Positions 23,515-36,400 of a DNA stretch of 64,000 nt are shown here, one piece after another. Under the pieces are notes generated by a model, which did no database searches, was not told the DNA's origin, and was given only the letters and a program-made list of their open reading frames with translations. Source of the DNA: Lineolata rhizophorae (lineage: Eukaryota > Ascomycota > Dothideomycetes > Lineolatales > Lineolataceae); contig MU001682.1 of the NCBI GenBank assembly GCA_010093515.1, forward strand, positions 854,215-918,214. Reading direction: 5' to 3'. Both the position numbers and the translations under genes were made by a program. The number at the start of each line of letters is the position of its first letter. The first letter of the stretch is position 1.

Positions 23515-26500
23515 CTAGTCCTCCTTGCGCACGTACTCGACGGGCCCAACATACCTAAACCGGCCGCGCACAGCAAAATACGCGATCGAGAAGGTCACAA
23601 CAGCGCTATACACGAGCACGTTCCAATTCATGCTCTCGGGCGTTACCTTGCGCGTCTGCGGGAAGAAGCTCATGATGAAGACCAGTGTGAGAAACAGGAC
23701 GCTGAAGATGTTGATGGGCAGGCCATAGCGGCCCAGGCTCCATCGCGCTGGCAACAGTGGCTCCCGACGCAGACGCTTCAAGATCAGGCACGAGATCGAC
23801 ACGATATAGGACGAGATCAGCGCACCGGTGCCCAGAGAAGTGATGATGTTGAAAGCGGCCGTCGATCCGATATTGATAAGAGCAAGGAGCACGGCGATAG
23901 CGTAGGAGAGGAGGACCGCGTTGAGTGGGATGTCCCAGCCGGGGCGAACCTGATCGGGAGAAATACATCAACAATCGGTTTGCGAGAAATAAACGCGACA
24001 GAAGAAGAAGATGTCGAGGACAAAATCCACGGAAGCCCGAAACTTACATAACTCAACACTCCCGAAAACGGCAAGCCCTTGTCCCGTGCAAACGCCCACA
24101 CCTGCCGACTACTCGTGGCGACATTGGTCACGTTTCCAAAAATTGCCATGATAATCATGATGCCGGTCATGACGCTCGCGGCCGCATTGCTCTTCGTCGC
24201 ATTGTAAAAGACTTGGATAAACGGCTGTCCAGTAGGAGTCGCCAAAATGGCCTCGATATCGCCTCCCATGGTCATGCAGAACGTGACGATCATGACGAAG
24301 CCCATTCCGCCGTTGACCAGCGCCGTAGCCATCATAGCGCGCGGCAGCGAGCGACTTGCGTCGCGCAGCTCCTCGCTCATGTGCGTGGCGGAGTCGGGCC
24401 CGATGAAGGAGAACACCGGGGAAAGCATGCCGACGAGGCAGGAAAGGCCGACGTTGCCCCAGCCGCCGCCGTCGGTGAAGGTGAAGAAGACTGCACGAGG
24501 CTCGCCACGAGGGCCGAGAACCCAGAGCGGGATCAGGATGGCGAAGAAGCCGAAGATGTGCAGGACGAGAACGATGCCTTCGACGAGCGGCAGCCGCGAA
24601 GCCAGGAAAGAATTGAAGATCTGGCAGAACGTGTTGATGGCGATGATCAGAAGCGTTTGATGCCAGCGCTGGATCGTGTACGAGGGGTTGTTGAGGACGG
24701 CCAGGCCGAGGATTTGCGACGACGCCAGGAAACCGATCGAGGTGTTGCCGACTTGCCAGCCGAGGACGCAGAGCCAGCCTGGATGGAACAGGAGATTAGC
24801 ATGTTAGAGCTTGGATGTGAGGAGTCAGAAAATAGTCGGACAAACAGATACAACTTTAAAACGACCGCACTCAAAAAAGATGGGAGACGTGGAAAGAGGA
24901 TTAGAATCCTCTAGAAGAAAGCAGTGTCGAGCCAAGATGCGCAAAAGCATGTCCAGGAAAAGAATGGACCCGTGGAAGCTCTCATCAGCGAATAATCCTC
25001 ACGACCACTTGTTGCACCTCCTCACCCCAGACCGCCCTAAAGGTCTTCTCGAGGGGAATCGACGAAGGTGAACACACATTATGTTCCCTCGCCAATTCTT
25101 CCAGCCGAGCATAGCCTCGGCTCGTTCGAAATTCCCATCACCCGACAAAATTGGTGGTGGAATCGCCGGCGAAGCGAAGTGCCTCATCCTTTCTTCTCTC
25201 CTCCGCGTTCCGCCGATAATTACATCGGCTCACACAAATTTGTCCACCGTCCGGAAAATGTGGGCGCTGGAACGAGCCATCGGATCGTTGTAACACATTC
25301 TCCGCCCGGCTCCGCTCCCGCCCAGCCGGTCGTGAAATCGGCTCTCGAACATCGACTCTTCTTTGTGATATGGTGGACCGGCGTTGAAGAAAACAGCGTT
25401 GAAGAACAAGAGGAAAAGATGCAGAATGGAGAACGGCACGACATCACCGAAAAAGAAAGGAAACATGTTGTTGTTGTCTCCTGCGCGCAGAGTGTGCAAG
25501 AAAACATGTGCGCGCCCATTTACGACACAAAGGAAAAAGAAAAGAAATATCATGTTGCCTTCTGCGAGGGGAGTGTACGGGAAGAACCGTATACGCGCCT
25601 ACTCACCGACAATATAGCTCAGGAACTTCTGCGCGCGGCGCGGCGCGAACTCCGACACCCAATGATACTGTCCGCCCGTTGTCGGCGCCATGGAAGCCAT
25701 CTCAGCCATGGACGCGATGGCCGCGAGGAAGCCCGTGAAGGTCCCAATGTAGACCCAGATGAGGCCGCCGGTGCCACCGTTGATGAGGCCGAAGATGTTG
25801 GCGCTGGCATTGGAGAAAGATGTCAGTCAAACGTACAACCTATTCTTGAACAAAAGGCAAAAGTGTGAGGTCAAGTCTTGAAGCAGCGCTGGGATTGTAG
25901 GACACGGTAATCGACGCGACTAGAAAACCCGTCCCCCCGCCTGCCTGGGCAGATAAAACGAAACAATCCACGTTGTAGGGAAGCGCAGCGTCAACAGAAG
26001 CAGTAGCGGCAGCAGCAGTGATGCAGTGCGGCGATGCCTTAGTTGTGTGGTCTGTACGACGTGGAAGGCGTGGCAGGCGTGGTCCGTCGGGATCTGCTGT
26101 CCGCGCTGCTGCATGCGGGGAGACGTGCAGGGTGGGCATGCAAGCCACCACGCCGGGGGTTGCAGATGGTGGGGAATGGGGCCAAGCAAGGGACAGGAAA
26201 GTCGGAAGAGGAAGAAAGGGAAGCTGAAGCAGATGGAGGGCGGGACCCGTGGAAAAGGCGTGGCAGATGGGTAATCGGACAGAGTGCGTGGATAACGTGA
26301 CGACCTCGAAGACTTGGGGGAAAACGACTCGAGAAGAGAATGGAAAGCCTCCGGAAGAGGAACAAAACTGCGGCGGTGCGCGGTGGCAATTCCCACCGCC
26401 CACACAGCCGCGTAGGAAACAAAATCAACCCGCAAAACGACTTACCTCAACTGTGCCTCCCACGTCGCCATTAACACCATGGTGAAGCCGAAAATGGACA

Positions 26501-26768
26501 CGAATCGAAAGTTGCGCCGCAGTTGCTGGATTTTGCCCATGCGGAACATGTCGCGCTGGTCGAACGACGAGCCCTTCTTCTCGGCGCGGCGGCGCCGGTG
26601 CACGGTGTCTTCATCGCCATCGTCGTTGCTACCGAGGTCGTGGCTCTCGGCGTTGTTGTCGTTGTCGCCGGCGGCCGAGAAGCCCGTCAGAGACTCGTCG
26701 TATGTCGGCGAGCCGGCTTGGCTAGAGCTCGCGAGCTTGTCGCCCGTGAGGACAGGGACGGATGTCAT
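23515..26768 (-). CDS. APC-family amino acid/GABA/choline-type permease
   Basis: Four exons, 26768-26446, 25803-25607, 24778-24048 and 23949-23515, encode 561 residues, close to the usual 510-560. Introns are 642, 828 and 98 bp with GTAAGT/GTGAGT donors and CAG acceptors, and frame is kept at every junction. The N-terminal ~75 residues are acidic and cytosolic, followed by RMGKIQQLRRNF and a first membrane segment. The family signature INGGTGGLIWVYIGT, then MAEMASMAPTTGGQYHW, lies at about residues 115-160, and GPDSATHMSEELRDASRSLP in exon 3. About 12 transmembrane helices are expected. Fungal relatives include GABA permeases and the Hnm1 choline carrier; the substrate cannot be read from sequence. 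The transporter should be at the plasma membrane. An in-frame upstream extension to 26855 lacks an ATG, so 26768 is chosen. Confidence 0.88.
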
Positions 26769-29028
26769 GGTGTCGAGCACTAGGGCGTTTCTTTTGTGCG
26801 GAGACGCGCGTGCGGTGTTTGGCGGTCGAGGCGGTGGTGGGGAGGGAGACGACAACCGATTGAAGTCGAGAGCAGCTATCCGAAATTTGAAACAAGGAAA
26901 GGCAAAGAGAGCGAGCGTGGCCCTGGCGGACTAATTGATGCTATCGCGGTCGCTTGCGCCCAGGATTGTATGAGGAGGGAAGAAAGAGTAGAGGAAAGGA
27001 AAAGAGTGTATGAGGAGCGGCCGGCAGGAGGCTAAATACTGCGGCCGACGCAGAAAAAGAGATCTGGATAGATCGCCTAAGACTCTAAGCTCAACCGTCA
27101 CAATACTGCGTGCGGGTGAATGATAGCTCAAGTCAAGCGCATCCACAACGACAATTGGGCATCCACAGGCCGCACCTAGAAAGATATTAGGCCCTGCAAA
27201 CAGCTCGCCTTAGTTAGCTACCCGCAGAGCTAAGCAGCAAGCCAAACTCACCTTCCCGATCTATTCCCTCCTCCGAAGAGAACAGACGATCTAACGGACG
27301 ATGCGCCACCCACGGCTCCGGGCAGAACGATCGAAGACGACACAGAAATTGTGGAGGTATACCCGTCGCAGCTCAATTGCAATTGCAATATGCAAAGTAA
27401 GGAGATGCGAAGGGCTCACTCAACCCAAAAGGCGGAGCAGAAAGCAGAGTAGAGCTCCGCTCAGGAAAGGACAGGACAGGACAGGGCGAGACATGCAATC
27501 AAGGGCAGCCAGCCATGCATCCGCCAGTGCGGAAGGTATCTTGATCGCCGTCCGCCCACTGGCCAGAACGCCCCTGGCACGCCACGACCCTGCAAGTCCG
27601 TCCATCCATCCACGCAACCCGGAAGCTCGGCTCCGCCCTCCACCCATCTCCTCAAAGCCATCCGACCCGTCCTACGAGACATTATGAATTCTCCGAGCGC
27701 GCGCAGCAGCTGCGGGACTCGCGTGGACGGCAAGGATGAGCCCATCTCTGGCGCCCCTCCTGGTTCGCTGGAATGATGCATGGGCAGCGCAGCACCCTCT
27801 GCCGATCCCACGACCCATCCACAAACGCACGCACACATACTAAAGACGCAGGACGAATAAATCCATCTCTCCAGACCAGTGGCGAGCCTCTGCGCCGCCC
27901 ACTCCACTCGCACTAGAAGCAAATGAGCAGCACAGACACGCATGCCCACACGCCTACCACCGTACCATGTGTCCCCGCCAGCACCTCGCCTGTCTAGCCT
28001 AAGGCCATACTCGCGCGACTGACGCATACGGCTGGCCGCGCAGGTGTCGATCGACGGTGTCGCCCACCTTCTCGCGCGCCGCCGCACCCCATGCACGCCG
28101 ATTGCGCGACCCGGGCGATCAGGGAAACATCGCGATCGCGAGGGCACGGCTTAGGTTTCGCCACTTGCGCTGGAATCGGGGGCCGGGGGGGCTGTCCGTC
28201 AGTCTGTTCCTCGCGCCGTGGGGAAGACGGGCGACTTCGTGCAACGGGGCGGTCTGATGTCGACTCGATCGCTTGGTCCGCAGGCGGATAACTCGGCGAT
28301 GACGGATATTTCCCGTCGCCGAGCCAAGAGACCCCTCTGTTCGCAAGGGACCTGGACGTTGCACCGCGCCGCCTCCACTCTCCAACGGCACCTTCTGCCG
28401 TCTTAGTGCCTGGCTGAAGATGGACGTGGTGGGCCCGGCGCCATGCGCAATGCCGTTCGTGGCACGGGCCCTAGTCTTGCTGGTCTGTCGTGCCCCTTTG
28501 CCTCAGTCAGTGCTTCGACGCATCTCCGCTCTGTGCAACGATTTCCGGCCTCCCGTCCCCCGCGCGGCTCGCAGCATCTCTGGCGGGCGCTGGGAAAGGC
28601 CCGGCTTTGTTCGCTCGTGACGCGGCGGGCAAGGGTGTCCTTGCCTGCCTGAGAGCAGCGCGGCTTCTTTCCGCGGTGGTCTAGTGAGGATCCTGCCGAA
28701 GAGAATAAAAGGTGCGAATGAGAAGTGAGAAGTGAGGAGTGAGCAGTCAGGGGGAAAGATACGTCCCATGGAACAATGTTCGATTGTCGTGGAAGCAGGT
28801 CCCCGGTGCCAAGGGACTAAGGGTGCAAGCAAGCCAATGGGATGCAAGATTGACGTATCGGGCAAAGCCGGGACACCCGGATTGACAAATTTAATTAGCG
28901 CCACAGCGTTCTCTCCCGCCAAGCATCGCTGTTGTCGAGGTTCCATTGTTGTTTGCCGCTTCGCCTTGCACTGGACGTCCAATGGACTAATACTCCGTAA
29001 TTCAAGGAGTTCTCTATGCATATCATCC
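26769..29028. promoter_or_regulatory. Upstream region of the permease gene
   Basis: This 2.2-kb stretch must contain the permease promoter on the minus strand. It is GC-rich between 27300 and 28700, with many overlapping frames that I regard as noise, including a 228-codon minus frame at 27461-28147 with no ATG start. Simple repeats are AGGAC x3 at 27468-27482 and four copies of a GAGNAGT heptamer at 28720-28747. No clear TATA box was seen. Confidence 0.4.
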
Positions 29029-29210
29029 CAGCCCACTATCAAAGGGCTTTCGCAATATCCCCTTATTTACTTCTAACGGAGTAATTCAGCCCGCTATCAA
29101 GGGCTCTTTCCACAGTACCTTAAAGCACATTGCTTCTGGCGGAGTGTCTCAGCCGACTAACAAGGACTTAAGAGAATACCGGCCTATATGCAGAACTTAT
29201 GCGAGCAGAC
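29029..29210 (+). repeat. Three ~60-bp units with CAGCCC hairpins
   Basis: Units start at 29029, 29087 and 29150 (58 and 63 bp). The first two contain a small hairpin with AGCCC and GGGCT arms around a loop with CTATCAA, followed by a diverged tail with ACGGAG or GCGGAG. The third keeps CAGCCGACTAACAAGGACT but has lost pairing. The design resembles the larger array that begins 400 bp downstream. Confidence 0.55.
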
Positions 29211-29589
29211 TATAATACATCGCATGTCGGTTTCCACCTCTCTTCCTGACCTTTTCTCCCAGATCCCTTTCTCCCCTTCTTCCACCACTCTCCCGCCCCC
29301 ACCAACCTACGCCGACTCGCAGCTAGCATCCAAAGAAGGAAGGAAAAGGAAGAGCATTAGTGCTTCCGGTCCAAGCCGGTCGAGCTGGATTGACTCGCAG
29401 ATTGTGGCGTTCTGCGCCCCTACACCAACAGGAGATGCGTCGCCTCGCCAACCAGTTATCTCTCTATTCCACTTCGGTCTGAGCTAGACACTAAGAACTG
29501 TCAACTCCCATGGATGTGGGGTGAGATCATGTCCAAAGACACACGAAAGTAGATGCTAGGAACGTAGTCTTGTAGTCGAGACTTGACAA

Positions 29590-32500
29590 AACGTTGCATG
29601 CACAGATGTTCCCAGACTCATTTATGTCTCGGGGTCCCGCCCTGGGGTTAGCAAGTCATCTGGTGACAAGATCATGTACGGACTGGACAAGTACCGTGGT
29701 ATCTAACCATGTCATACTATCTTATTCCCTTCCCACACGTTGGTGGTCTCGTGGTAGAGATTTAACTAAGGAAGGCATGCGCAGATATGTCTATTAATGC
29801 GTATGCCTGGTGTCTTTGGCGCTGGCTGAGCAAAGTTTCTGATATGAGAACATTCACGTCCTAGATCGACACCTTGGTAGCTAACTGCGTCAGTCTATCT
29901 TCATCTCTTCCCACATGTGGGACAGCCGCCGAAGAGAGCGGCTCATACACTCTTCCAGTCGTCCGTTTTATGCCGCTTTGCCTCTGCACAGGCAGTATAC
30001 ACAAAGCTCGAAGACCAAGTCCACCATAAATATGGACTCAGAAAAGACTTAGCCTATATTCCGCACTGCTGTCCGACTTATATTGGAGGTAAACGTCCTG
30101 TTCAAGTAGATATGTCTTCTCTCCTTCTTTTCTTCACCTTTCTACTTCCTCTCCGCATCCCCATATTTAACCTCATATCCTCTGGACAGCCGTCTAGAAG
30201 AGCGGCTTATCTCACTTTCTAAGAGTCGGTATGCCGCCTTGCCTTTGTACAGGCAGTATACGCAGAAGTGCCAAGTCCGTCCGAGATATGGACTTTAGAA
30301 AGAGCTTACACTGTACTCTACGTATCACACTGATGTCGAGCGGATCAACCGTCTTAAAGAGACTTAAAGCTATATGCCAAAGTCTCGCCAAGTTCTCTCC
30401 GCAGACGCTACATACGTGGTGGGAGAGACGGTCGAAAATACGGAGACATCGAATTTTGCTCTTCTCTTCATTGACACCTTCGCAGGTGTGGGACAGCCGT
30501 CAAAGAATACGGCTCATACATTACGTCCGACGGACAGTAGATTGAAATACCACTTCCAAATATTAATGTGGTCTTGAGAAAGATCTGGCCGATATAGCGT
30601 GCAAGCACTCGGACATCGGCCGGACTGTCTCCCGTTTTATTTTGCTTCAGTCCACGGGCAGTGGACTTCGTACGTGTGCGTCAAATTGCCGCGGAAGAAA
30701 GCGGCTTACACAATAATATTCCGTATACGCGGAAAACATGTCACTTTTTCCTCTCACTCGACTGACCCACGTCATTCCTTTCGAATACCATATGCGTCAT
30801 AAAAAGGAAACAGACGGAGAGACATATGTCGCTCCTTGCTTTTTTCTCAAGCACGACCTTAACCGGACTTGTATGTCTACTTGAGGATTGTCTTACACCA
30901 GTAGATATCTTCTACTTGTTCCTTTCCTTGCTTCACCCACACATGTTTTTTGACCTCCACGTACGAGACAGCCGCCACAAGATGCGGCTTGTGACGCTTT
31001 CTCTACTTCTTCTTACGACACGAGAACACAGGCTTCACATGTTCGTGCGTCGTCCGCCTAAGAAAGTGGCCATATACTACTGATGGCCTGCACATACAGA
31101 GCAGTGTCAGTTTTTGTTTCTTTTCCCTCCACTTCAAAATTTCTTTTAACTGCCAATGAGAGAGACAGCCGGAGAAAAGAACGGCTCATACATTGATGCT
31201 GGCGCGCCGGTATTCTCCGAATAGAGAAACATGTGTCCCTTCTTGTTCTTGCTCAACCACATTAATAAGGCATCGGGTCGTGGTGGGAAACGCTGTCCAA
31301 AGATTACCTCATCACTATGCCTCTGGAGCTGGCGTCCTGTACAGATGGAGACTCCGCGCATTTTGCTCTTCCGCCGCTATAGTCATGCGGGTGTAGAGAC
31401 ACGTCACTCTGCTGTTTTACCCGCTATACCGCCAAACAGGCATCGTATGTGTAAGGGAATAGCAGTCGAAGGATACGACTGATACAGTATGCTCGGCAAG
31501 TTGGTACATGAGGTCGAAACAAGGCCTTTTTTTCATCTCTTTTTCTTCTACTCCTGAAAATTTCCCTTGTCATGTCGATTTCCAGTATTTTGAATTCCAA
31601 TACAAAGGATAGCCGTAGGAGAATACGGCATGTAATATGGTCCAGCCAACGGTTGGAATTACGGAAATGGCTATTCCCAGCCTAAAACATTCCTTATACC
31701 CTTTCCTCACATCTCCGCAAAAGTACATGGAGGAAACTACTCCCAACCAGGACAGGATCCCCCCCACGACCTAGAGGTACCTGTTCCAGCCATTTTCGTC
31801 GCTTTCGTCTACCACATCCCCGAGTTGCCTCCAAGCCTGACCTTCTTTGAAGAGAATATGAAGGGTGACAATCCGTCTTCCAATAATTAGAGATTCAATT
31901 CTAGGACATTCAATAGTTCAGACGCGTCGACAGTTACAATCCCGGTTCTGCTACTTGACAATTACTTTCCCAGTTTAACACGCGCTCGCTCAGGAAGAAG
32001 GAATCTTTATCCCAAAAATAATTCTGCGAACAAAAACATGTTTGGACACGCACCCATTCAGGAAGGAAGGATCTCCGCCAGCTGTTCCAAGGACAATTCT
32101 TTCAAGACATGTATGCGTGAGAGAATAGCTTACCAGAGCGTTTGTTCAAGACGCCTTCCTACTGTCCTGAACAATTCCACATATATCTCCTTTCTTCTCC
32201 TTCCGCCGTATACGTCCACAATCCCAATCTTCCGATGTGCGCAGAGTGGCTCTTGTCTCTCACTTAACTCTTACCGACATGGCCTACCCAGGATGCGTTC
32301 TTCACACCCTCAACCATTTATGAGTGCTCATTTCCCCAACTGCGCGATGTACATAACTCGCACAGCTTCGCTTTCCCGTATTTCGGATAGCCGATAATAA
32401 ACGCGGCCGCAAGAGAATGCCCTTTCCTCTTCCAATTTTCTCCGCCGCACATATACCATAGGAGCATAGATGCTCTCTCGCATTTAGCGGGGTCTCCCGC

Positions 32501-33440
32501 CTCTCTGAATCCCTCACTTTTAAGTTTTCCATACGCAGGATTGTCGCCCAGTACAGCGACTCGTTGAGATTAATACTCTTTGAAAACTTTACATGTCTGC
32601 AAACACTATGCTCCCTTTTTCCTCACCTTTCTCTGTTACATACACGCATTTACGGAACCTTTTAATGTGGTTGGGCTGGCTCTCTTACATTCTACACCCC
32701 GAGCTGGGTTGGCCGCCAATTAGCGCGGCCTATTTAATGTCCTTTTTATGGTCTTGACATATCGATAGATGTCTTCAGCTCTCTTTTCCTCGCCGAAAAC
32801 GAGCAATTGAAACCCGCTGCTTGCGAGCTTGCTCCATTCCCTCTTATACTTCCGTTCACATACAAATAGCCGCTAACAAACGTGGCTGGTATGGATTCTC
32901 GGATCCGCAATTTTTTATCTTCTTTTTGTTTTCATTCTCACCTCCACGTACGGAAGGGAGAATTCCATGTTAGAATGCGTGAAACGATAGTCCTTTTATC
33001 ATGGACTCCTTCGCAATAGATGGCTCCCGACAAGCGCGGCCTATACATTTCCATCCTGGCTATTTTCGCGAATGTCGCCTCTCACCTCCTATTTCTTTCT
33101 CCGCCCATTTACACATAAGCTATCTTTTCATGGGCATGGGGTCTATCCTTTCGAATGCACAGTTTCCCATGGCCGCTCAGTAATGTGGCTTCTACAAGTT
33201 TCTTTGTTGGTGTATCGTACCCATCCACAAATGTCGTGTTCTCTTTTTTGCTAGCCACAATTGTGCCCATAATTAAGCATATGGCCGCCACACGATGCGG
33301 CCGTACAATAAGGAGTTTCTTCTTCCTCTTTTTTGTTGCACGCGTAACTGGCATCTCTGTGTGTGAGATGACTGTCACCAAGCACGGCCTTTACAGGACA
33401 CCTGTTCATGCCTAAAAACATCAAAACATTACTTCTCAAT
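29590..33440 (+). repeat. Degenerate tandem array with recurring 6-bp/8-nt hairpin
   Basis: A motif like GACAGCCGCC followed by GCGGCTTATACA recurs in one orientation at about 29921, 30185, 30341 (weak), 30492, 30684, 30967, 31049 (weak), 31164, 31457, 31608, 32387, 32707, 32864, 33019, 33170, 33280 and 33368 (weak). In most copies the arms (AGCCGC/GCGGCT type) form a 5-6-bp stem around an A-rich loop, mainly 8 nt. Spacing is often 150-157 bp or about twice that; the first units show a 179-bp period (29597 and 29776) and one pair 264 bp. A C/T-rich tract usually precedes the hairpin. Between hairpins, blocks such as CAGGCAGTATAC and TATGGACT recur. Copies are strongly diverged. No protein or known RNA explains it. 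Confidence 0.7.
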
Positions 33441-36400
33441 TTCTCTCAGTTCTTTATTCATATCACTTTCATACATCCAAATGAAATATTTGATATGTGG
33501 GCCTATCTTCTGGGACCGTCCTTCCCTTTTTTTCTACTTCGGTCTCACATATGCGTATCTCAATCTAGCCGCCATTCATGTACGACATGAGCTTCTGTCC
33601 TCCCACGCAATGCGATCAATGGAATGGTTGCTGCCGGCATCGTCGCACGAAAAACTTTGCCGGTGGGCCGGGGCCAAGGGTGGAACGGCTCATTGTGGCA
33701 CACTGGAGTGGTTGGGAAATTACGGGGTTTTGTTTGTGAAACCTGAATGTGGATCGGTGCATGGGTGGCTGCTGCGTAGGACGGATTTCCCGGATACGAC
33801 GCAATTGATGGCCGGATAATTGTTCTGTTCTTTTTGTTTTTGCTTTGGATCGAATGAATGCTCTTGATTTAGTTACGTGTTAGCGGGCCAAGCGAGACCC
33901 AAGGGCGAATAGCCGCGTGAATCAATAACAAATCACGACGGAAGAACGATGAACGGATGTTGCAAGGAGGCTGTATGATATGATTGCAAACTGATCGCTG
34001 AGGGTCGAAGGTGCCCTCTGCCTCCTGGCGGATATCCAAGGGGATTGGCATCACGTGTTCTTATATCAGGTGCCTTTCCCCATGCGGGAAAGGACCCACG
34101 TGATATGGCTCAACACTATGGTAACATTACACCAGGAGGTCCAAGTGCTTCTTGGTCTGATGGTGCACGGGGGATGGTGTATGCCAAAACCAAGGTTTGG
34201 TTTTGTCCTCTTCGAGGAGCAAAACATGGCTCTATGGTTCATGTCCTTTGAGGACATTTTTGATGGAATTTTGCATTTCTCTGGGCGATGAGCTCACAAC
34301 ACGCAAGGAGAGGCACGAGTGGCATTTTATGAGAGCTATGAATTCCGCTGCTCCGAATTTTAGAGGAATTGGTTGCCTCTGTATGCGTTTTTGGTACTGG
34401 ACTGACGTCGTCTTGGACTAGTGGGGAGATGTCGAGGGGATTGGATACTGTCGTTTTCTTTGCAGTTGGAACTTGGAAGCGCTGAGTTCTGCTTCATATG
34501 AGGGGGCAAAATTGCGCAATCTGCAAGGCCACGAAACCAGGCAGATCGAGATTCACGTTCGCGGAGAGCAATCTTTCCTTCAATAACTGGCGTGGGTCTC
34601 GCTTGGGAGGACCTCACGGAAGTGCGTAAAGGAGCCACTGCGAAGACGGTCGCTCAACACTACGTTTTGCAACTTTACATCCCTGCAGCAAACAAGATAC
34701 GATCTCTCGTGCGTATGCAAGCATATTCATGGGAGAAGTGGTGCCCTGACTCTGCGGTTGGCCCAGCAGAAGGGCTTTATAACTTACGTCCCGTCCGCAT
34801 AGGTCTGCCTAGTCCTCTTCTTGCTCGCTTTGTATGGGACGGTGTGTGTGCTCAAGTCGTGTAAAAGATAGGTACATGGCACTGTCGGCGGAAAGAATGA
34901 TGCCCACACTTTCCCTACGATATTGTACTGTCCCCGTGGGACACAAACATTTCAAACACAGCATGTGGAGCTGTTATCCCCCCCCGACTTCACAGTTCTT
35001 TTCTTGGAGGATCGACAATGTCTTGTCCGCGAAACAGTTGGCTTAAATAATCATCATGGCTTGTGGGAGTCTCAAAACTTCAACTCATTTCTATGGGAGT
35101 TTCCCAGAGTACATTCTACTTTGGCATGGGAACAACCTCCTGCACGGATAACAAACTTCCAAGTTCAGCTCACATGAATTCCACGATACTAGTCTACCGC
35201 CAATTCGATGTTATGTCCTTCGAAAAGGTCACGAAGACTAAGATTGTGACTGAAAAATTTAGCGCATGTTCGTGAATTTGTAAAAAAGACGCCGGACAGA
35301 CACAATATGCCTAAAATTGCCATGGCTCGGAGCGTTTCTAAGACAGTATAAATTTGCCGGCCAATTCATAAATGGATGTGAGACCATTAGTACAACACGG
35401 CAATGCGGAGCATATCCCGGACACGTACAGCTATGATACGTACGGGCTTGCCGGAAATGTCCTTCAATGAGACATCATCGTGATTACGCTACACATTCTA
35501 CGTGGCGTATGACTATTGACGACCAATGACTGACCGTAGTTAAACTAATGAGCTGTACAGCAACTGCGCAGACCATTATGAAGAGCGTTGTTTAATCTGG
35601 GCCCGCTACAGATCTGTGTAAGGAACAAAATACAATTAAAATTGGAAGCTGCACCATGAAAAATATGCCAAATAAAACGGGGTGGAAGCCATTTTTCTAC
35701 TTTTTCAATTCGTCATGCATCTGCACACTTCTGTAAAGCATATCTTGAAAGCATATCTTCTTAAGAGATCTTCTAGGCCAACCATTTGTTGGCTTTCAAC
35801 GATGAAATTGGTCCGAGAGGCGTAAATAAGCCATTTACCAAAGGTTAAGGACATTTTTGGTTGGTGTTTGTAGTCCTAGGGAAATTTAGGCATCAAAAAA
35901 GAGCTCCCACTTAGTCTTGTGTTCGAATCAGATACCCACTGTTCACGTGGACTGGTCGACTTACCTCTTGCTACAAGCAAGAATGGGTGAGAATTTTAAT
36001 CTTTCATTTTATGGCAATAGTCACTCTTGTGTATATCTTGTATTGTTTGTGATACCATAGTGCCGTCATTTCATTTATCTTCTTATTTTGATCAACGTTG
36101 GCCGTGTAATTTCGTTCGCATTTTTTCTATTTTTCCCATTACAATTGACATTTGTCTCTTAGATCCTGCTGCTCAATATGCCTTGAGGTGTCTAGTTTCG
36201 ATCGCACTCTCAGCTTGATGTATCTCCAGACGCTCTTTGGCTTTTTGGTTGGTCTTTTGATGTCGTGTTCTTTGGTTTTCTATACCTTCTTTCTATTAAT
36301 TCCCATGCTATCTATGGACGATAAGGCCATCGGAGGAATGTAAAGTCTCGAGCAAGTGTCTACGTAAAAGAAAAAACGGCCATTTGAGAAAGCCTACAAT

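Noticed and set aside
27461-28147. 228-codon minus frame upstream of the permease
   Set aside because: It has no ATG at its start and no domain, and lies in GC-rich promoter DNA where several frames are open by chance.
35900-35950. GTTCGAATC resembling a tRNA T-loop
   Set aside because: The flanking bases do not form a T-stem, and there is no matching D-arm, anticodon arm or acceptor stem.
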